This document shows positions 33,841 to 42,694 of a stretch of 64,000 nucleotides of DNA, piece after piece. The notes below the pieces were generated by a model. That model did not search any database, was not told the origin of the DNA, and was given only the letters and a program-made list of their open reading frames with translations. The stretch is taken from the NCBI GenBank assembly GCA_947037115.1, contig CAMQTN010000002.1:1-64000 (forward strand). The letters are read 5' to 3'. Origin of the DNA: an uncultured Lachnospiraceae bacterium. GTDB taxonomy: Bacteria > Bacillota > Clostridia > Lachnospirales > Lachnospiraceae. A program made the translations under genes and the position numbers. Each line of letters starts with the position of its first letter. Position 1 is the stretch's first letter.

Positions 33841-35361
33841 ATGGATAGTATGCGGCAAATTGGGAAAGGAATATCGATCCGGCAAATGACAGTGTGCGCG
33901 GCCATTCTGTTATGTCTGTCCCTGATTCCCCTGCTTTGGCTGGGAAGATACAATGTGATGTGCATCGACGATTATGATTATGGAAGAAGGGTGCATGATG
34001 TCTGGCAGGCGACGGGCTCCGTTTCCGCTTCCGTGCAGGAGGCATGGCGGCAGAATATGGACTTTTACCAGGAGTGGCAGGGGACGTATGTGTCCTGTTT
34101 CCTGATGGGGCTGTGCCCTATGAACTTTCACTATGGGGTTGCATGGGTGGTTCCTGTTTTGATGATCGGTATGTTTGCGACCTCCTCCTTTGTGCTGGGG
34201 CGGCATATTTTTGTCAGATGGCTTGGCTGTGAGAGGGAGGGTGCGTCTCTCGTCATGCTGCTCATGCTGTTTGTGTTCTATCAGGTGATAGAGGCACCCT
34301 TTGAGGGGATTTACTGGTACAACGGTTCTACCCACTATGTTCTGATTCAATCCATCTGGTTCTTTTCGCTGACCCTCGTTTCTGGGGCGGTCAGGGCGGA
34401 AAAGAAAGAACGGGCGATGATCTGCTGTGGGGCGGCGGCCCTTCTGGCTGTGATTGTGGGCGGCGGCAATCTGGTGACAAGCCTGCAGGCTGAGATACTG
34501 ATGGCGTTTCTTGTGTTCTATGCCATCTGGCAGAGAAAAGATAGGATAGCATATGTTATTGTTCCTTTTCTGACAGGAAGCGCGGGGTTTCTGGTGAATG
34601 TACTTGCCCCCGGCAACACCAGACGGGGAAGCATGGACATGGATGAAGGGTATTCCGCGGTGAAGGCGGTCGCGCTGTCCTTCTATCACATGATGGTGTT
34701 TGCGATCCGCTGGACGCCGGTGCTTGTGATCATTTTGTGGCTGGCGCTTCTGCCTCTTCTGTGGAAGCTGGCGAAGGCTTCCAGACGGGATTTTTCCCAC
34801 CCGGTTCTGGTGACAGCGGGAGCGTACTGTGTGCTTTCAGCCATGTTTACCCCCACGCTCTTCGCCGTGGGCATGGTAGGTCTTTCCCGGGTGGACAGCA
34901 TTATTCAGATGACTTATTATCTGTCGGTTTTGCTGGTGACAACCTATTGGCTGGGGTATTTTTCACACAGAGAGGGGCGCAGGGAGGACGCGGCGGCCGC
35001 TTTCGGCCTGTTTTTAGAGAGGGCAGGGAACGGTATGAGCGTGGTGTGCCTGCTTTTCCTCCTGGCAGTATGGGTGCTGACGGCGGATAAGAACACTTAC
35101 ACGAGCATTTCCGCCCTGCGGTCTGTCGTGAAGGGGGAAGCGCAGACGTTTTATCAGGAGGCCATGGAGCGCCATGCGCTCTACACGGATGAGAGCATTG
35201 CTGAGGTGGAAGTGACGCCTTACAGTGTAAGGCCCGCTCTTTTTGACTTTGACGACTTGAGCGAGGATGAGGGAAACTGGCTGAATCTGGCGGTGGCACG
35301 GTACTATCACAAGGACAGTGTGCGCTGTGCAAGAAGTACGTCCAAAGACAGCGCGCCATAG
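33841..35361 (+). CDS. DUF6056-like multi-pass membrane protein
   Basis: 506 residues with about eleven hydrophobic segments. CIDDYDYGRRVHDVW follows the first, then EWQGTYVSCFLMGL, matching the protein at 19848 (SGDDFTHGV, DWQGTFFAMFLQA). A shared late segment VLAPGNTRR / VAAPGNFAR also links the two. The acidic pair in the first outer loop is consistent with a GT-C-like transferase, which is inference. The start at ATG 33841, 10 bases behind AAGGAT, is preferred to TTG 33835. Confidence 0.7.
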   Translation: MDSMRQIGKGISIRQMTVCAAILLCLSLIPLLWLGRYNVMCIDDYDYGRRVHDVWQATGSVSASVQEAWRQNMDFYQEWQGTYVSCFLMGLCPMNFHYGVAWVVPVLMIGMFATSSFVLGRHIFVRWLGCEREGASLVMLLMLFVFYQVIEAPFEGIYWYNGSTHYVLIQSIWFFSLTLVSGAVRAEKKERAMICCGAAALLAVIVGGGNLVTSLQAEILMAFLVFYAIWQRKDRIAYVIVPFLTGSAGFLVNVLAPGNTRRGSMDMDEGYSAVKAVALSFYHMMVFAIRWTPVLVIILWLALLPLLWKLAKASRRDFSHPVLVTAGAYCVLSAMFTPTLFAVGMVGLSRVDSIIQMTYYLSVLLVTTYWLGYFSHREGRREDAAAAFGLFLERAGNGMSVVCLLFLLAVWVLTADKNTYTSISALRSVVKGEAQTFYQEAMERHALYTDESIAEVEVTPYSVRPALFDFDDLSEDEGNWLNLAVARYYHKDSVRCARSTSKDSAP

Positions 35362-35470
35362 GATGCGATACCCGAAACATGCAGCCCTGCGCGGAAAATT
35401 TCTGAATAGGGGCATCTTCTGTGCGGTATGATGGCATTGTAAGGAGACGGTATACAGGGAAAGGTAATTT

Positions 35471-36232
35471 ATGGAACAGCAGACAACAGGACAAAAACGA
35501 AAACTGCCAGACGTGACACTGGCGGCTATGACCAGTGTGAATGTCTATGAGACGATCCGCGCCATGGAGTACAGTATGCGGGGGATCGAGTTCGGGGATG
35601 TGGTGCTTATCACCCACAGAAAGCCGCTCTCTCTGCCGCGCACGATCCGCTATTCCCATACCTCTAAACTGGACGATATTGACAAGTTTAACTATAAAAT
35701 GGTGTACGAGCTGGGAGAACACATTCACACGGAGTTTGCCCTGATTGTACACGCGGACGGTTTTGTGGTGCACCCGGAGAGCTGGCGGGACGAATTTCTG
35801 GATTATGACTATATCGGTTCCCCCTGGCCATTGCCGGAGAACGACTATTCCTACCGGGACGGAAAGGGTAATCTCTGCCGGGTGGGAAACAGCGTGTCGA
35901 TCCGCAGTAAAAGGCTTCTGGATTTTCCCGGACAGGCGGGACTTGCCTGGGAAAAGATCGAGGAGGAAGATGAGTACAACGAGGATATCTTTCTGTGCTG
36001 TAAATACCGGAATGAGATTGAGGAGGCGGGGATGCGTTTTGCGCCCATCGAGGTGGCGAAATACTTCGGCCACGAGCATATGATTCCCGAAATCATGGAT
36101 GTGGAGAAACCGTTCCTCTTCCACAAATGGCGCGGTAGAAATGCGCAGTATCCGCAGTTTCATAATCCCTGGAAGGTCAGGTGGCAGTGGTGTAAGGACC
36201 GGATCAGACCGTTTCTGTTCTGGAGAAGATAG
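35471..36232 (+). CDS. DUF5672 family protein, probable glycosyltransferase
   Basis: 253 residues with the DUF5672 pattern: LIVHADGFVVHPESWRDEF, then YDYIGSPWP and GNSVSIRSKRLL. The HADG segment resembles the metal-binding DxD region of GT-A enzymes, and this family is common in cell-surface glycan loci, so a transferase role is likely but unproven. AAAGG lies upstream of ATG 35471. The 109-base gap before it holds no clear signal. Confidence 0.75.
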   Translation: MEQQTTGQKRKLPDVTLAAMTSVNVYETIRAMEYSMRGIEFGDVVLITHRKPLSLPRTIRYSHTSKLDDIDKFNYKMVYELGEHIHTEFALIVHADGFVVHPESWRDEFLDYDYIGSPWPLPENDYSYRDGKGNLCRVGNSVSIRSKRLLDFPGQAGLAWEKIEEEDEYNEDIFLCCKYRNEIEEAGMRFAPIEVAKYFGHEHMIPEIMDVEKPFLFHKWRGRNAQYPQFHNPWKVRWQWCKDRIRPFLFWRR

Positions 36233-36282
36233 GGCGGCGGCCTGAAAAGGGCGGACGGACAGATAGGAAGAAAGGATTGTAT

Positions 36283-37227
36283 ATGGTATACGATTGTATC
36301 CCCTTTTTTAATGAACTGGACATTTTGAAGCTGCGCATGCAGATCATGGCGCCCTATGTGGATTTTTTTGTGATCGAGGAGGCTTCCGTCACGTTTTCGG
36401 GGGAGGCCAAGCCCATGATCTTTGCCGGGAACAGACAGCTTTTTGCAGAATTTGAGGACAAGATACGGTATGTGGCGGTGGAGGATTCCCCTATGGAAGG
36501 AGTCACGACCCACGAGCGGGACAAGTATCAGAAAAACCAGCTGATCCGCGCCATGGGGGACTGTAGGCCGGAGGATATCATTATTTTCAGTGATGTGGAT
36601 GAGATCCCGAAACCGGAGACCCTTGTGCATGTGATCGAACACTTTGAAGCAGGGAAAATATATCACCTGGCACAGCGGATGTTCTACTGCTTTTTAAATA
36701 TGGAAGAGGTTTCCGGCAATCTTCTGTCCATTACAGGGGAATTTCCGAACGTGGAAAAACGACAGTGGCTGGGTACGAAGATATGCAGTTTTGCGGATAT
36801 TCCCGAGGAGGGTATCGTCTTTTTGCGGGAAGTTCCTCCCACAGACAAAAGGAGCGTAAGGGTTCCCGAGGGCGGCTGGCATTTTGGGTATATGGGCGGA
36901 GACGGTGAGCGGGACGTGGCGAAGCGGATTGGTGAAAAGGTACAGGCGGCCGCTCATTCAGAATATAATAGCAAGCGTTATTTAAACGAGGCGGTGGACA
37001 GGCTCCTCTGCGGCGAGGATATTTTTGACCGGGACGCAAAGTTTGTACGGGTGCAGATTGATGAGAGTTTTCCCGCTTATCTGCGGGCCCACCGGGAAGA
37101 GTATGATTTCCTGATTGCGCCTGAGATCGGAAAAATGGGCATTGCCCGCAAAAGAGCAAAGCTGGCGGCACGGCAATGGCTTCGCAGACTCCATGGGTTT
37201 GCGGCACGTTTACTGCATCGTTCATGA
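36283..37227 (+). CDS. GT17 family glycosyltransferase
   Basis: 314 residues similar to GT17, the family of eukaryotic beta-1,4-N-acetylglucosaminyltransferase III. The N-terminus MVYDCIPFFNELDILKLRM is characteristic, followed by FVIEEASVTFSG, RDKYQKNQLIR and the metal-binding FSDVDEIPKPE. Later GGWHFGYMGG closes the catalytic domain. It may add a GlcNAc-type sugar, though bacterial members are little studied. The ATG at 36283 with AAAGGA 6 bases before it is better than TTG 36277. Confidence 0.85.
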   Translation: MVYDCIPFFNELDILKLRMQIMAPYVDFFVIEEASVTFSGEAKPMIFAGNRQLFAEFEDKIRYVAVEDSPMEGVTTHERDKYQKNQLIRAMGDCRPEDIIIFSDVDEIPKPETLVHVIEHFEAGKIYHLAQRMFYCFLNMEEVSGNLLSITGEFPNVEKRQWLGTKICSFADIPEEGIVFLREVPPTDKRSVRVPEGGWHFGYMGGDGERDVAKRIGEKVQAAAHSEYNSKRYLNEAVDRLLCGEDIFDRDAKFVRVQIDESFPAYLRAHREEYDFLIAPEIGKMGIARKRAKLAARQWLRRLHGFAARLLHRS

Positions 37228-37245
37228 CGCGCGGAAGGAAGGGGT

Positions 37246-38484
37246 ATGGATAAGATAAAGAATCTTTACAGGCGGCTTCGGGATGAAAGCCCGGTTCCCC
37301 GTCTTCTTTTTTATATCGGGCTGACCGTTGAGCTGCTTATGGTCATCGTTGACAAGAGCAATTATATCAATCCCATTGAGGGCTATCTGTTTCGGGTAAC
37401 TTTTCTTCTGTTTGCCGCAAAGCTCATGCTTACGCGCTATGAATGGAAGGAGTGGGCATGGATTGTCCTGCTGGAGGGCGTTGGCTTTCTTTCCTACCGG
37501 GTGACAGGGGCAAACGACGTCATACGCATCGTCACTTTCGTGGCGGCATGTAAGGGTATGCCTCTGAAACAGGTATTGAAATATACGTTTTATGTGACGC
37601 TTGCCGGGTGCCTTGCCATCGTGGCCCTTTCGGTGACGGGAATTTACGGGGATATCAGCCTGACACAGGCTTATGGACGCGAGTCTGCAGAGACCACGAT
37701 TTATATAGGGGAGCAGGAGGCGGCAGAGACCCGCTATACACTGGGGATGGGACATCCCAATGCGCTTTCCTGCATGTTTTTTATGCTGACGGCGCTTGGC
37801 GTCTTTGTGTGGTTTGATCGGATGAAATGGTACCTGTATCTGTTTCTGATGCTGTTGAACGCCGGCGTTTATCTGCTTACCGGCTCAAAGACGAGCATGC
37901 TCATCACGATGGCCTTTCTTCTGGGGGCAGGATTGATGACCTGCGTCAAGCGTTTTCGGAAAATGACGTTTTTTTACGTCTGCGGTTTGTTGGTTTTCCT
38001 CCTTTGTATTGCCTTTTCCGTGGATGCGGCGGTCTGTGCCCAGCGGGTGAGGGATGCGCAGTGGAATGAATTTTTCTTTGTCAATCCCAGAGACAACAGT
38101 CATATTGTGGCGCTTGGGCGGATCGACCGCCACATAAGCGGCAGGATTATTTCGCTGACAGACTCGGAAAACAATGACGGCATGATCCATACCTGGTCGG
38201 CTTTTTCCTGTGAAAACAACATGAACTACTATTTCGATATGGGATGGGTCAAGGTGTTCTACCGCTACGGCGTGGTTCCGGGCATTATATATGTGGCGGC
38301 GAATCTGGCGCTTCTGTGGCAGATCTATAAGAAGAGGGACGGATGCGCCCTTGTGCTTTTTGTCATGTTTGCGGTGTATACGGTGGTGGAGGCCCATCTG
38401 ATCTCCGCTTATATCGGAAGGAATTATCTGCTCATGATGATGGGGGCTGCGTCGCAGGATGCGGATCCTGCGGCCGGGGAATGA
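37246..38484 (+). CDS. Wzy-like O-antigen polymerase/ligase family membrane protein
   Basis: 412 residues with ten or more hydrophobic segments. Wzy-like marks are LGMGHPNALSCMFFML in the middle and LLTGSKTSMLITMAF after it, with a large outer loop around residues 265-330. Such proteins polymerise lipid-linked repeat units on the outer face of the membrane. They are poorly conserved, so the call rests on topology and these short motifs. It lies 18 bases after the GT17 gene. Another Wzy-like gene is at 48004. Confidence 0.75.
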   Translation: MDKIKNLYRRLRDESPVPRLLFYIGLTVELLMVIVDKSNYINPIEGYLFRVTFLLFAAKLMLTRYEWKEWAWIVLLEGVGFLSYRVTGANDVIRIVTFVAACKGMPLKQVLKYTFYVTLAGCLAIVALSVTGIYGDISLTQAYGRESAETTIYIGEQEAAETRYTLGMGHPNALSCMFFMLTALGVFVWFDRMKWYLYLFLMLLNAGVYLLTGSKTSMLITMAFLLGAGLMTCVKRFRKMTFFYVCGLLVFLLCIAFSVDAAVCAQRVRDAQWNEFFFVNPRDNSHIVALGRIDRHISGRIISLTDSENNDGMIHTWSAFSCENNMNYYFDMGWVKVFYRYGVVPGIIYVAANLALLWQIYKKRDGCALVLFVMFAVYTVVEAHLISAYIGRNYLLMMMGAASQDADPAAGE

Positions 38485-38530
38485 CTTCGTCATTCTTTCC
38501 GAAATGAGATACGAGTACAGCTTCTGAGAA
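38479..38530 (+). repeat. hairpin intergenic repeat, family R, copy 3
   Basis: GAATGAC (38479-38485), loop TTC, GTCATTC (38489-38495): a perfect 7-pair stem containing the stop codon of the Wzy-like gene. TTTCCGAAAT follows and the tail ends in CAGCTTCTGAGAA (38518-38530). The same order of parts as in copy 1 is seen with a different stem sequence. Confidence 0.6.
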
Positions 38531-38547
38531 ATTCGGGGAGAAGAGCC

Positions 38548-39594
38548 ATGATAAGAGTATTGATGATCGGCCCGGCAAGAGGCGTGCACGGCGGTATTTC
38601 CGGTGTGGTGAACAACTATTATGAGGCGGGGCTTGACAGGAAAGTAAAACTGCGCTATATCGGCACGATGGTGGAGGGCGGCAGACTGCGGAAGCTGGTG
38701 CAGGCGGGGATTGCTTACATGCGGTTTCTGCCGGCCCTTTTTGGCTGTGATATTGTGCATGTGAACATGGCCTCCGACAACAGCTACAGGCGAAAGAGCA
38801 TTTTTATCAGAACGGCCAGGAAGTTTCGTAAAAAAATTGTCATCCATCAGCACGGCGGTGATTTTGAGACTTTTTACAGGAAAGAACAGGACGAAAAAGG
38901 GCGGGAGCGGATCAGGCGTGTGCTGCGTATGGGAGACGCTTTTCTCGTGCTTGCGCCGGCATGGAAGGACTTTTTCGGGGAGATCATAGGCGGGGAGCGG
39001 ATCACGGTGCTTCCGGACGCCATCGCCATACCGGCGGCCTATGAGAAATCCTGCGGGAATCACGATGTACTGTTTCTGGGCCGGCTGTGCCGTGAAAAAG
39101 GAATCGGCGAGCTTCTTTTGTGTGTGCCTGATCTGGTGAGGGAATTTCCCGGTTTTCATCTTTATCTTGGCGGTATCTGGGAGGATGAGGAGCTTCGGCG
39201 GCTTGCCGGACAGGACAAAGAGCACGTCACCTGGCTTGGCTGGGTGAGCGGGGAGGAGAAGAGAAAATGGCTTCGCAGGTGCCGGATTCTGACACTGCCC
39301 TCCTGGTTTGAGGGCCAGTCGGTGTCGCTATTGGAAGGGATGGCCAATTACTGCGGCATTGTGGCGGCTGATACCGGGGGGATTCCGCAAATGATACTGC
39401 CGGAAAAGACGGGGCTTCTTGTGCCGGTAAAAGATGCGGCGGCATTGAAGACAGGCCTGTCCCGCCTGCTGCGGGAGGAAGAACTTTGCAGGAGGCTGGG
39501 TGAGGCGGCGCGCAGGAAGGTAGAAACAGAGTTTGGCATAGAGGAGAATATGCGGACGCTTCTTGAGATTTACAAAAAGGTGCTTAGCGGATGA
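38548..39594 (+). CDS. GT4 glycosyltransferase
   Basis: 348 residues. The acceptor-side N-terminus has IGPARGVHGGISGVVNNYY and IVHVNMASDNSYRRKS, the donor side LFLGRLCREKGIGEL and the E-x7-E motif WFEGQSVSLLEGMANY. This style (MASDNSYRRKS, HQHGGDFETF) is typical of GT4 enzymes in capsule loci. GGGGAGAAG precedes the start. Its stop overlaps the next GT2 gene by 4 bases, so the pair is probably co-translated. Confidence 0.85.
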   Translation: MIRVLMIGPARGVHGGISGVVNNYYEAGLDRKVKLRYIGTMVEGGRLRKLVQAGIAYMRFLPALFGCDIVHVNMASDNSYRRKSIFIRTARKFRKKIVIHQHGGDFETFYRKEQDEKGRERIRRVLRMGDAFLVLAPAWKDFFGEIIGGERITVLPDAIAIPAAYEKSCGNHDVLFLGRLCREKGIGELLLCVPDLVREFPGFHLYLGGIWEDEELRRLAGQDKEHVTWLGWVSGEEKRKWLRRCRILTLPSWFEGQSVSLLEGMANYCGIVAADTGGIPQMILPEKTGLLVPVKDAAALKTGLSRLLREEELCRRLGEAARRKVETEFGIEENMRTLLEIYKKVLSG

Positions 39595-40649
39595 GAGAAG
39601 AGCTGATCAGTGTGATTGTGCCGGTTCACAACGGGCAGGCATATCTGAAAAACTGCATAGAAAGCATTGAGGCGCAGTCTTACGACAATCTGGAAATTCT
39701 TGTGGTCAATGACGGTTCTACGGACCAGACGGCGGCAGTCTGTGAAAATCTGAAAAAAGTGTACGGGAATGTGCAGGTGTTTACGCTGGAAGATGTGGGG
39801 GTGTCGGTGGCGCGCAACTATGCGGTTGAGCGGGCGAGGGGGGATTATATCACCTTTGTGGATGCGGACGACCGGCTTTGCCCGGGGGCGCTGGATTATC
39901 TCCATGCGCGGATCACCGCTACAGGGAGCGATCTGGCAGGATGCCGCTTTGCGGTCTGGGGCACGGAAGATGAGTGGGAAAAAATCTGTGCGGCCGGTGA
40001 GGCAGGGCCGGCAGCAGGCATGGCGGTGGAGGAGAGCTGCTTTGACAGTTACCATTATCTGAGAGACAGCATTTTGCAGGACAACTGCCGGTGCTGGAGC
40101 AAACTTTATCGGAAAAACCTGTTTGAGAAGGTGCGCTTCCGGGAAGGGCTTACAGTGGGAGAGGATATGTTGTTTCTTGTGGATCTTCTGCCTTTTCTGG
40201 GGCGGGCCGTGGAGACGGCTTATCCGGGATATGGCTATTATCAGAATCCGGCCGGTGTGATGCAGAGGCCTTTCACTCCCGCTTACATGGATCAGATCAG
40301 GAGCTGGGAACTGGCGCAGGAGCAGATTTTGCGCGTTGATGTGGGACTGAAGAGCCGGACGGCAGCCAAAATCATCATAGCGGTTATGCTTACGGTGGGA
40401 AAGATTGCGGCGAGTCCGCCGAAGGAGCGCCGGGAGGCAAAGACATATCTTGCGCGATGCAGGACGCTGTTGGGAGAACAGATGCAGGTGAAGGGAAACA
40501 CAGGATACCTGCCAGACGGGTATCGGCTGAAAATGCAGTGGTTTTATTTCCTGCCGGGAATGTATGTGCGGTGTTATGGTATTTTACAGGCGGTTAAGCA
40601 GCGGCGCAGGAGAAAGGTTGAAAAATTCCGCTCGCGGACCTCAGCGTAA
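39591..40649 (+). CDS. GT2 family glycosyltransferase
   Basis: 352 residues of GT-A fold: VIVPVHNGQAYLKNCIESI, VVNDGSTDQTA, VGVSVARNYAVERARG and the metal-binding VDADDRLCPG. An acceptor segment GLTVGEDMLFLVDLLPF follows, and the C-terminus is rich in Arg and Lys. It overlaps the preceding GT4 by ATGA and is followed 22 bases later by another GT2, with a similar early sequence, suggesting a tandem duplication followed by divergence. Confidence 0.87.
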   Translation: MREELISVIVPVHNGQAYLKNCIESIEAQSYDNLEILVVNDGSTDQTAAVCENLKKVYGNVQVFTLEDVGVSVARNYAVERARGDYITFVDADDRLCPGALDYLHARITATGSDLAGCRFAVWGTEDEWEKICAAGEAGPAAGMAVEESCFDSYHYLRDSILQDNCRCWSKLYRKNLFEKVRFREGLTVGEDMLFLVDLLPFLGRAVETAYPGYGYYQNPAGVMQRPFTPAYMDQIRSWELAQEQILRVDVGLKSRTAAKIIIAVMLTVGKIAASPPKERREAKTYLARCRTLLGEQMQVKGNTGYLPDGYRLKMQWFYFLPGMYVRCYGILQAVKQRRRRKVEKFRSRTSA

Positions 40650-40671
40650 AACGCTTCTGAATGGAGGAAAA

Positions 40672-41694
40672 ATGAGAGGAAAATCTTACAGGATCAGTGT
40701 GATCGTGCCGGTTTATAATAAGGAATCCTGGCTGCGGGAATGTGTGGACAGTATCCTGGCGCAGGGCTACAGAAATATGGAAGTCATCCTTGTGGACGAC
40801 GCATCCACAGACGGCAGTGGCAATATCTGCGACAGCTATGGGAGAAAAGAGCGGGTGCGGGTGATCCATCAGGAAAACGGCGGCCCCACGGCGGCCTGCG
40901 TGGCAGGGATGCAGGCGGCTTCCGGGGATTACTATATGTTTGTGGACAGCGACGACTATGTGGAGCCTGATATGCTGAGCGGCATGGCGGCCCACCTGAC
41001 GGGAGTAAAGGGTGAGATCGTCTGCTGCAATCATCTTCTTGAGAAGCAGAAAAAGACAGAACCGGTGTACAGCGCCATCCCGCCCGGAATCTACGAGGGA
41101 GAGGCGCTGCGGACGAAAATCAAGGCAAGACTGATCGGGCAGGAGCAGAAGGTGATTCCCCTGTCCAGGTGTATGAAGCTGTGCGAGAAGTCTGTTTTTG
41201 AGGGAAATGAGAAGTATTATGATTACAGCATGCGGTTTGGGGACGATTCCCACATGATGTATCCCGCTTTCTTAAACAGCAGCCGGGTGGTGGTTTTAAA
41301 GGATGCGCTGTACTACCATTACCGTTATGTGGAGGGTTCCATTATCCATCGGTATGACGGGGCCATTTATGAGAGCGTGCAGAAACTGATGGCTTCTCTG
41401 ACAAAAGCGGCGGCAGAAAAGCAGGCGCCCGACAGGGAAGAAGCTCTTGAAAGGGAGTATTGCTATATGCTTCTGTACGTGATGAAGAATGAACTGCGAA
41501 ATCCGGAAAAAGGGTACAGGGCGCGGATTTTGGAGATCTTCGGGGAAAAAGAAAACCGGGAGCGGCTTTTACATACGCCGCTGTATCTGCAGGACAGAAC
41601 CAACGTGCTGCTGTATCTGGGCGCTATGCATTTCAGGAGCATTCTGCCCGGGATTCTCAGGCTGCTGTTTCGAATGTATGACAGAAAGGCGTGA
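40672..41694 (+). CDS. GT2 family glycosyltransferase
   Basis: 340 residues: VIVPVYNKESWLRECVDSIL, LVDDASTDGSGNICDSYG, GGPTAACVAGMQAASG and the metal-binding VDSDDYVEPD. Beyond it, RFGDDSHMMYP marks the acceptor side. I start at ATG 40672, 6 bases after ATGGAGGA. Upstream in-frame ATG codons fall inside the neighbouring GT2 gene and would add 36 residues not typical of the family. Confidence 0.87.
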   Translation: MRGKSYRISVIVPVYNKESWLRECVDSILAQGYRNMEVILVDDASTDGSGNICDSYGRKERVRVIHQENGGPTAACVAGMQAASGDYYMFVDSDDYVEPDMLSGMAAHLTGVKGEIVCCNHLLEKQKKTEPVYSAIPPGIYEGEALRTKIKARLIGQEQKVIPLSRCMKLCEKSVFEGNEKYYDYSMRFGDDSHMMYPAFLNSSRVVVLKDALYYHYRYVEGSIIHRYDGAIYESVQKLMASLTKAAAEKQAPDREEALEREYCYMLLYVMKNELRNPEKGYRARILEIFGEKENRERLLHTPLYLQDRTNVLLYLGAMHFRSILPGILRLLFRMYDRKA

Positions 41695-41727
41695 GAAAAG
41701 AAGCGGGGCGGAATCATGGGGGTTAGT

Positions 41728-42639
41728 ATGATTATCATAAGAGTCATGGGCGGGCTGGGAAACCAGCTGCAACAGTACGCCCTGTATCGGAAAATGGAGA
41801 CGCTGGGACGGGAGGCAGGGCTGGATTTATCCTGGTTTGACAAGAAAATCCAGGCGAGCATGCAGGCTCCAAGAGAATTGGAACTGAACCGTCTGGAAGG
41901 CCTGTCCATGAATGTAGTCCCGCCGGAGGAAGTGCGCGCCCTGCTGGGGAGGCAGTATGGGGACAGTGAGAGTGTCCTTGAGAAGGTGAGGAGGAAGATT
42001 CGTCCTTCTCTGGCCCATGTATTTGAGGAGACGGACATGTACCACCCGGAAATTTTTCGGTGGCAGGATAAATATCTGGTGGGATACTGGGCATGCGAGG
42101 CTTATTATGCGGATATTCTGGACAGGCTCAGAGAGGAGATCCGTTTTCCCGGGAGCGCGGATTCCCGAAACAGGGAGACGGCGGAGGAAATGGAGGATTG
42201 TGAATCCGTCAGCGTGCATGTCCGCAGGGGGGATTATCTGGATGCCGCCAACGCGGAGATGTTTGGCAATATCTGTACGCAGGATTACTATGACTGTGCG
42301 GTCAGCTATATGAAGGAGCGGTATCCGAAGGCGGTATTTTATGTTTTTTCGGACGACAGCGCCTATGTGAGAGAGAAATATCGGGGGCCGGAGTACCGGA
42401 TTGTGGATTGGAACAGAAAGGAAAATAGCTTTTATGATATGATGCTGATGAGCCGCTGCAGACATAATATCTGCGCCAACAGCACTTTCAGCTTCTGGGG
42501 AGCCAGGTTGAACGGTCATGCCGGAAAGATTATGATACGGCCTTCCATCCATAAGAATACGCAGGTGTGTGTGCCGGATCAGATGAAACGGATGTGGCCG
42601 GGCTGGACGCTGATCTCGCCCGAAGGTGTATGTATTTGA
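41728..42639 (+). CDS. GT11 glycosyltransferase (alpha-1,2-fucosyltransferase-like)
   Basis: 303 residues with the GT11 hallmarks VMGGLGNQLQQYALYRKM, HVRRGDYLDAAN (from His164) and ANSTFSFWGARLN. Length and motif order are normal, so GDP-fucose-dependent transfer is expected. The ATG at 41728 follows a TGGGGG site of the kind used elsewhere in the locus (TGGAGGTAGTATG at 2184); ATG 41716 is the alternative. The promoter of module B lies across its stop codon. Two other GT11-related genes are at 29875 and 32780. Confidence 0.87.
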   Translation: MIIIRVMGGLGNQLQQYALYRKMETLGREAGLDLSWFDKKIQASMQAPRELELNRLEGLSMNVVPPEEVRALLGRQYGDSESVLEKVRRKIRPSLAHVFEETDMYHPEIFRWQDKYLVGYWACEAYYADILDRLREEIRFPGSADSRNRETAEEMEDCESVSVHVRRGDYLDAANAEMFGNICTQDYYDCAVSYMKERYPKAVFYVFSDDSAYVREKYRGPEYRIVDWNRKENSFYDMMLMSRCRHNICANSTFSFWGARLNGHAGKIMIRPSIHKNTQVCVPDQMKRMWPGWTLISPEGVCI

Positions 42640-42664
42640 TATTCTCATCAAAAGATGGTATAGT
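42636..42664 (+). promoter_or_regulatory. promoter of polysaccharide module B
   Basis: TTGATA (42636-42641, 5 of 6 matches) and TATAGT (42659-42664, 5 of 6) are separated by exactly 17 bases, and TGG (42656-42658) extends the -10. It overlaps the stop codon of the GT11 gene and would give a leader of about 25 bases before the ATG at 42695. It is the best internal promoter in the window, directly ahead of the second initiating transferase gene. Confidence 0.65.
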
Positions 42665-42694
42665 AGCCGCAGGAGAAAAACAAGCGGGAGAATC

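Noticed and set aside
34901..36163. Antisense open frame of 420 codons
   Set aside because: It is opposite the DUF6056 and DUF5672 genes and shows the same shadow composition.
37885..39225. Antisense open frame of 446 codons
   Set aside because: It covers parts of the Wzy-like and GT4 genes on the other strand, has no ribosome binding site, and its translation looks like the mirror of biased third positions (rich in His, Arg, Pro).
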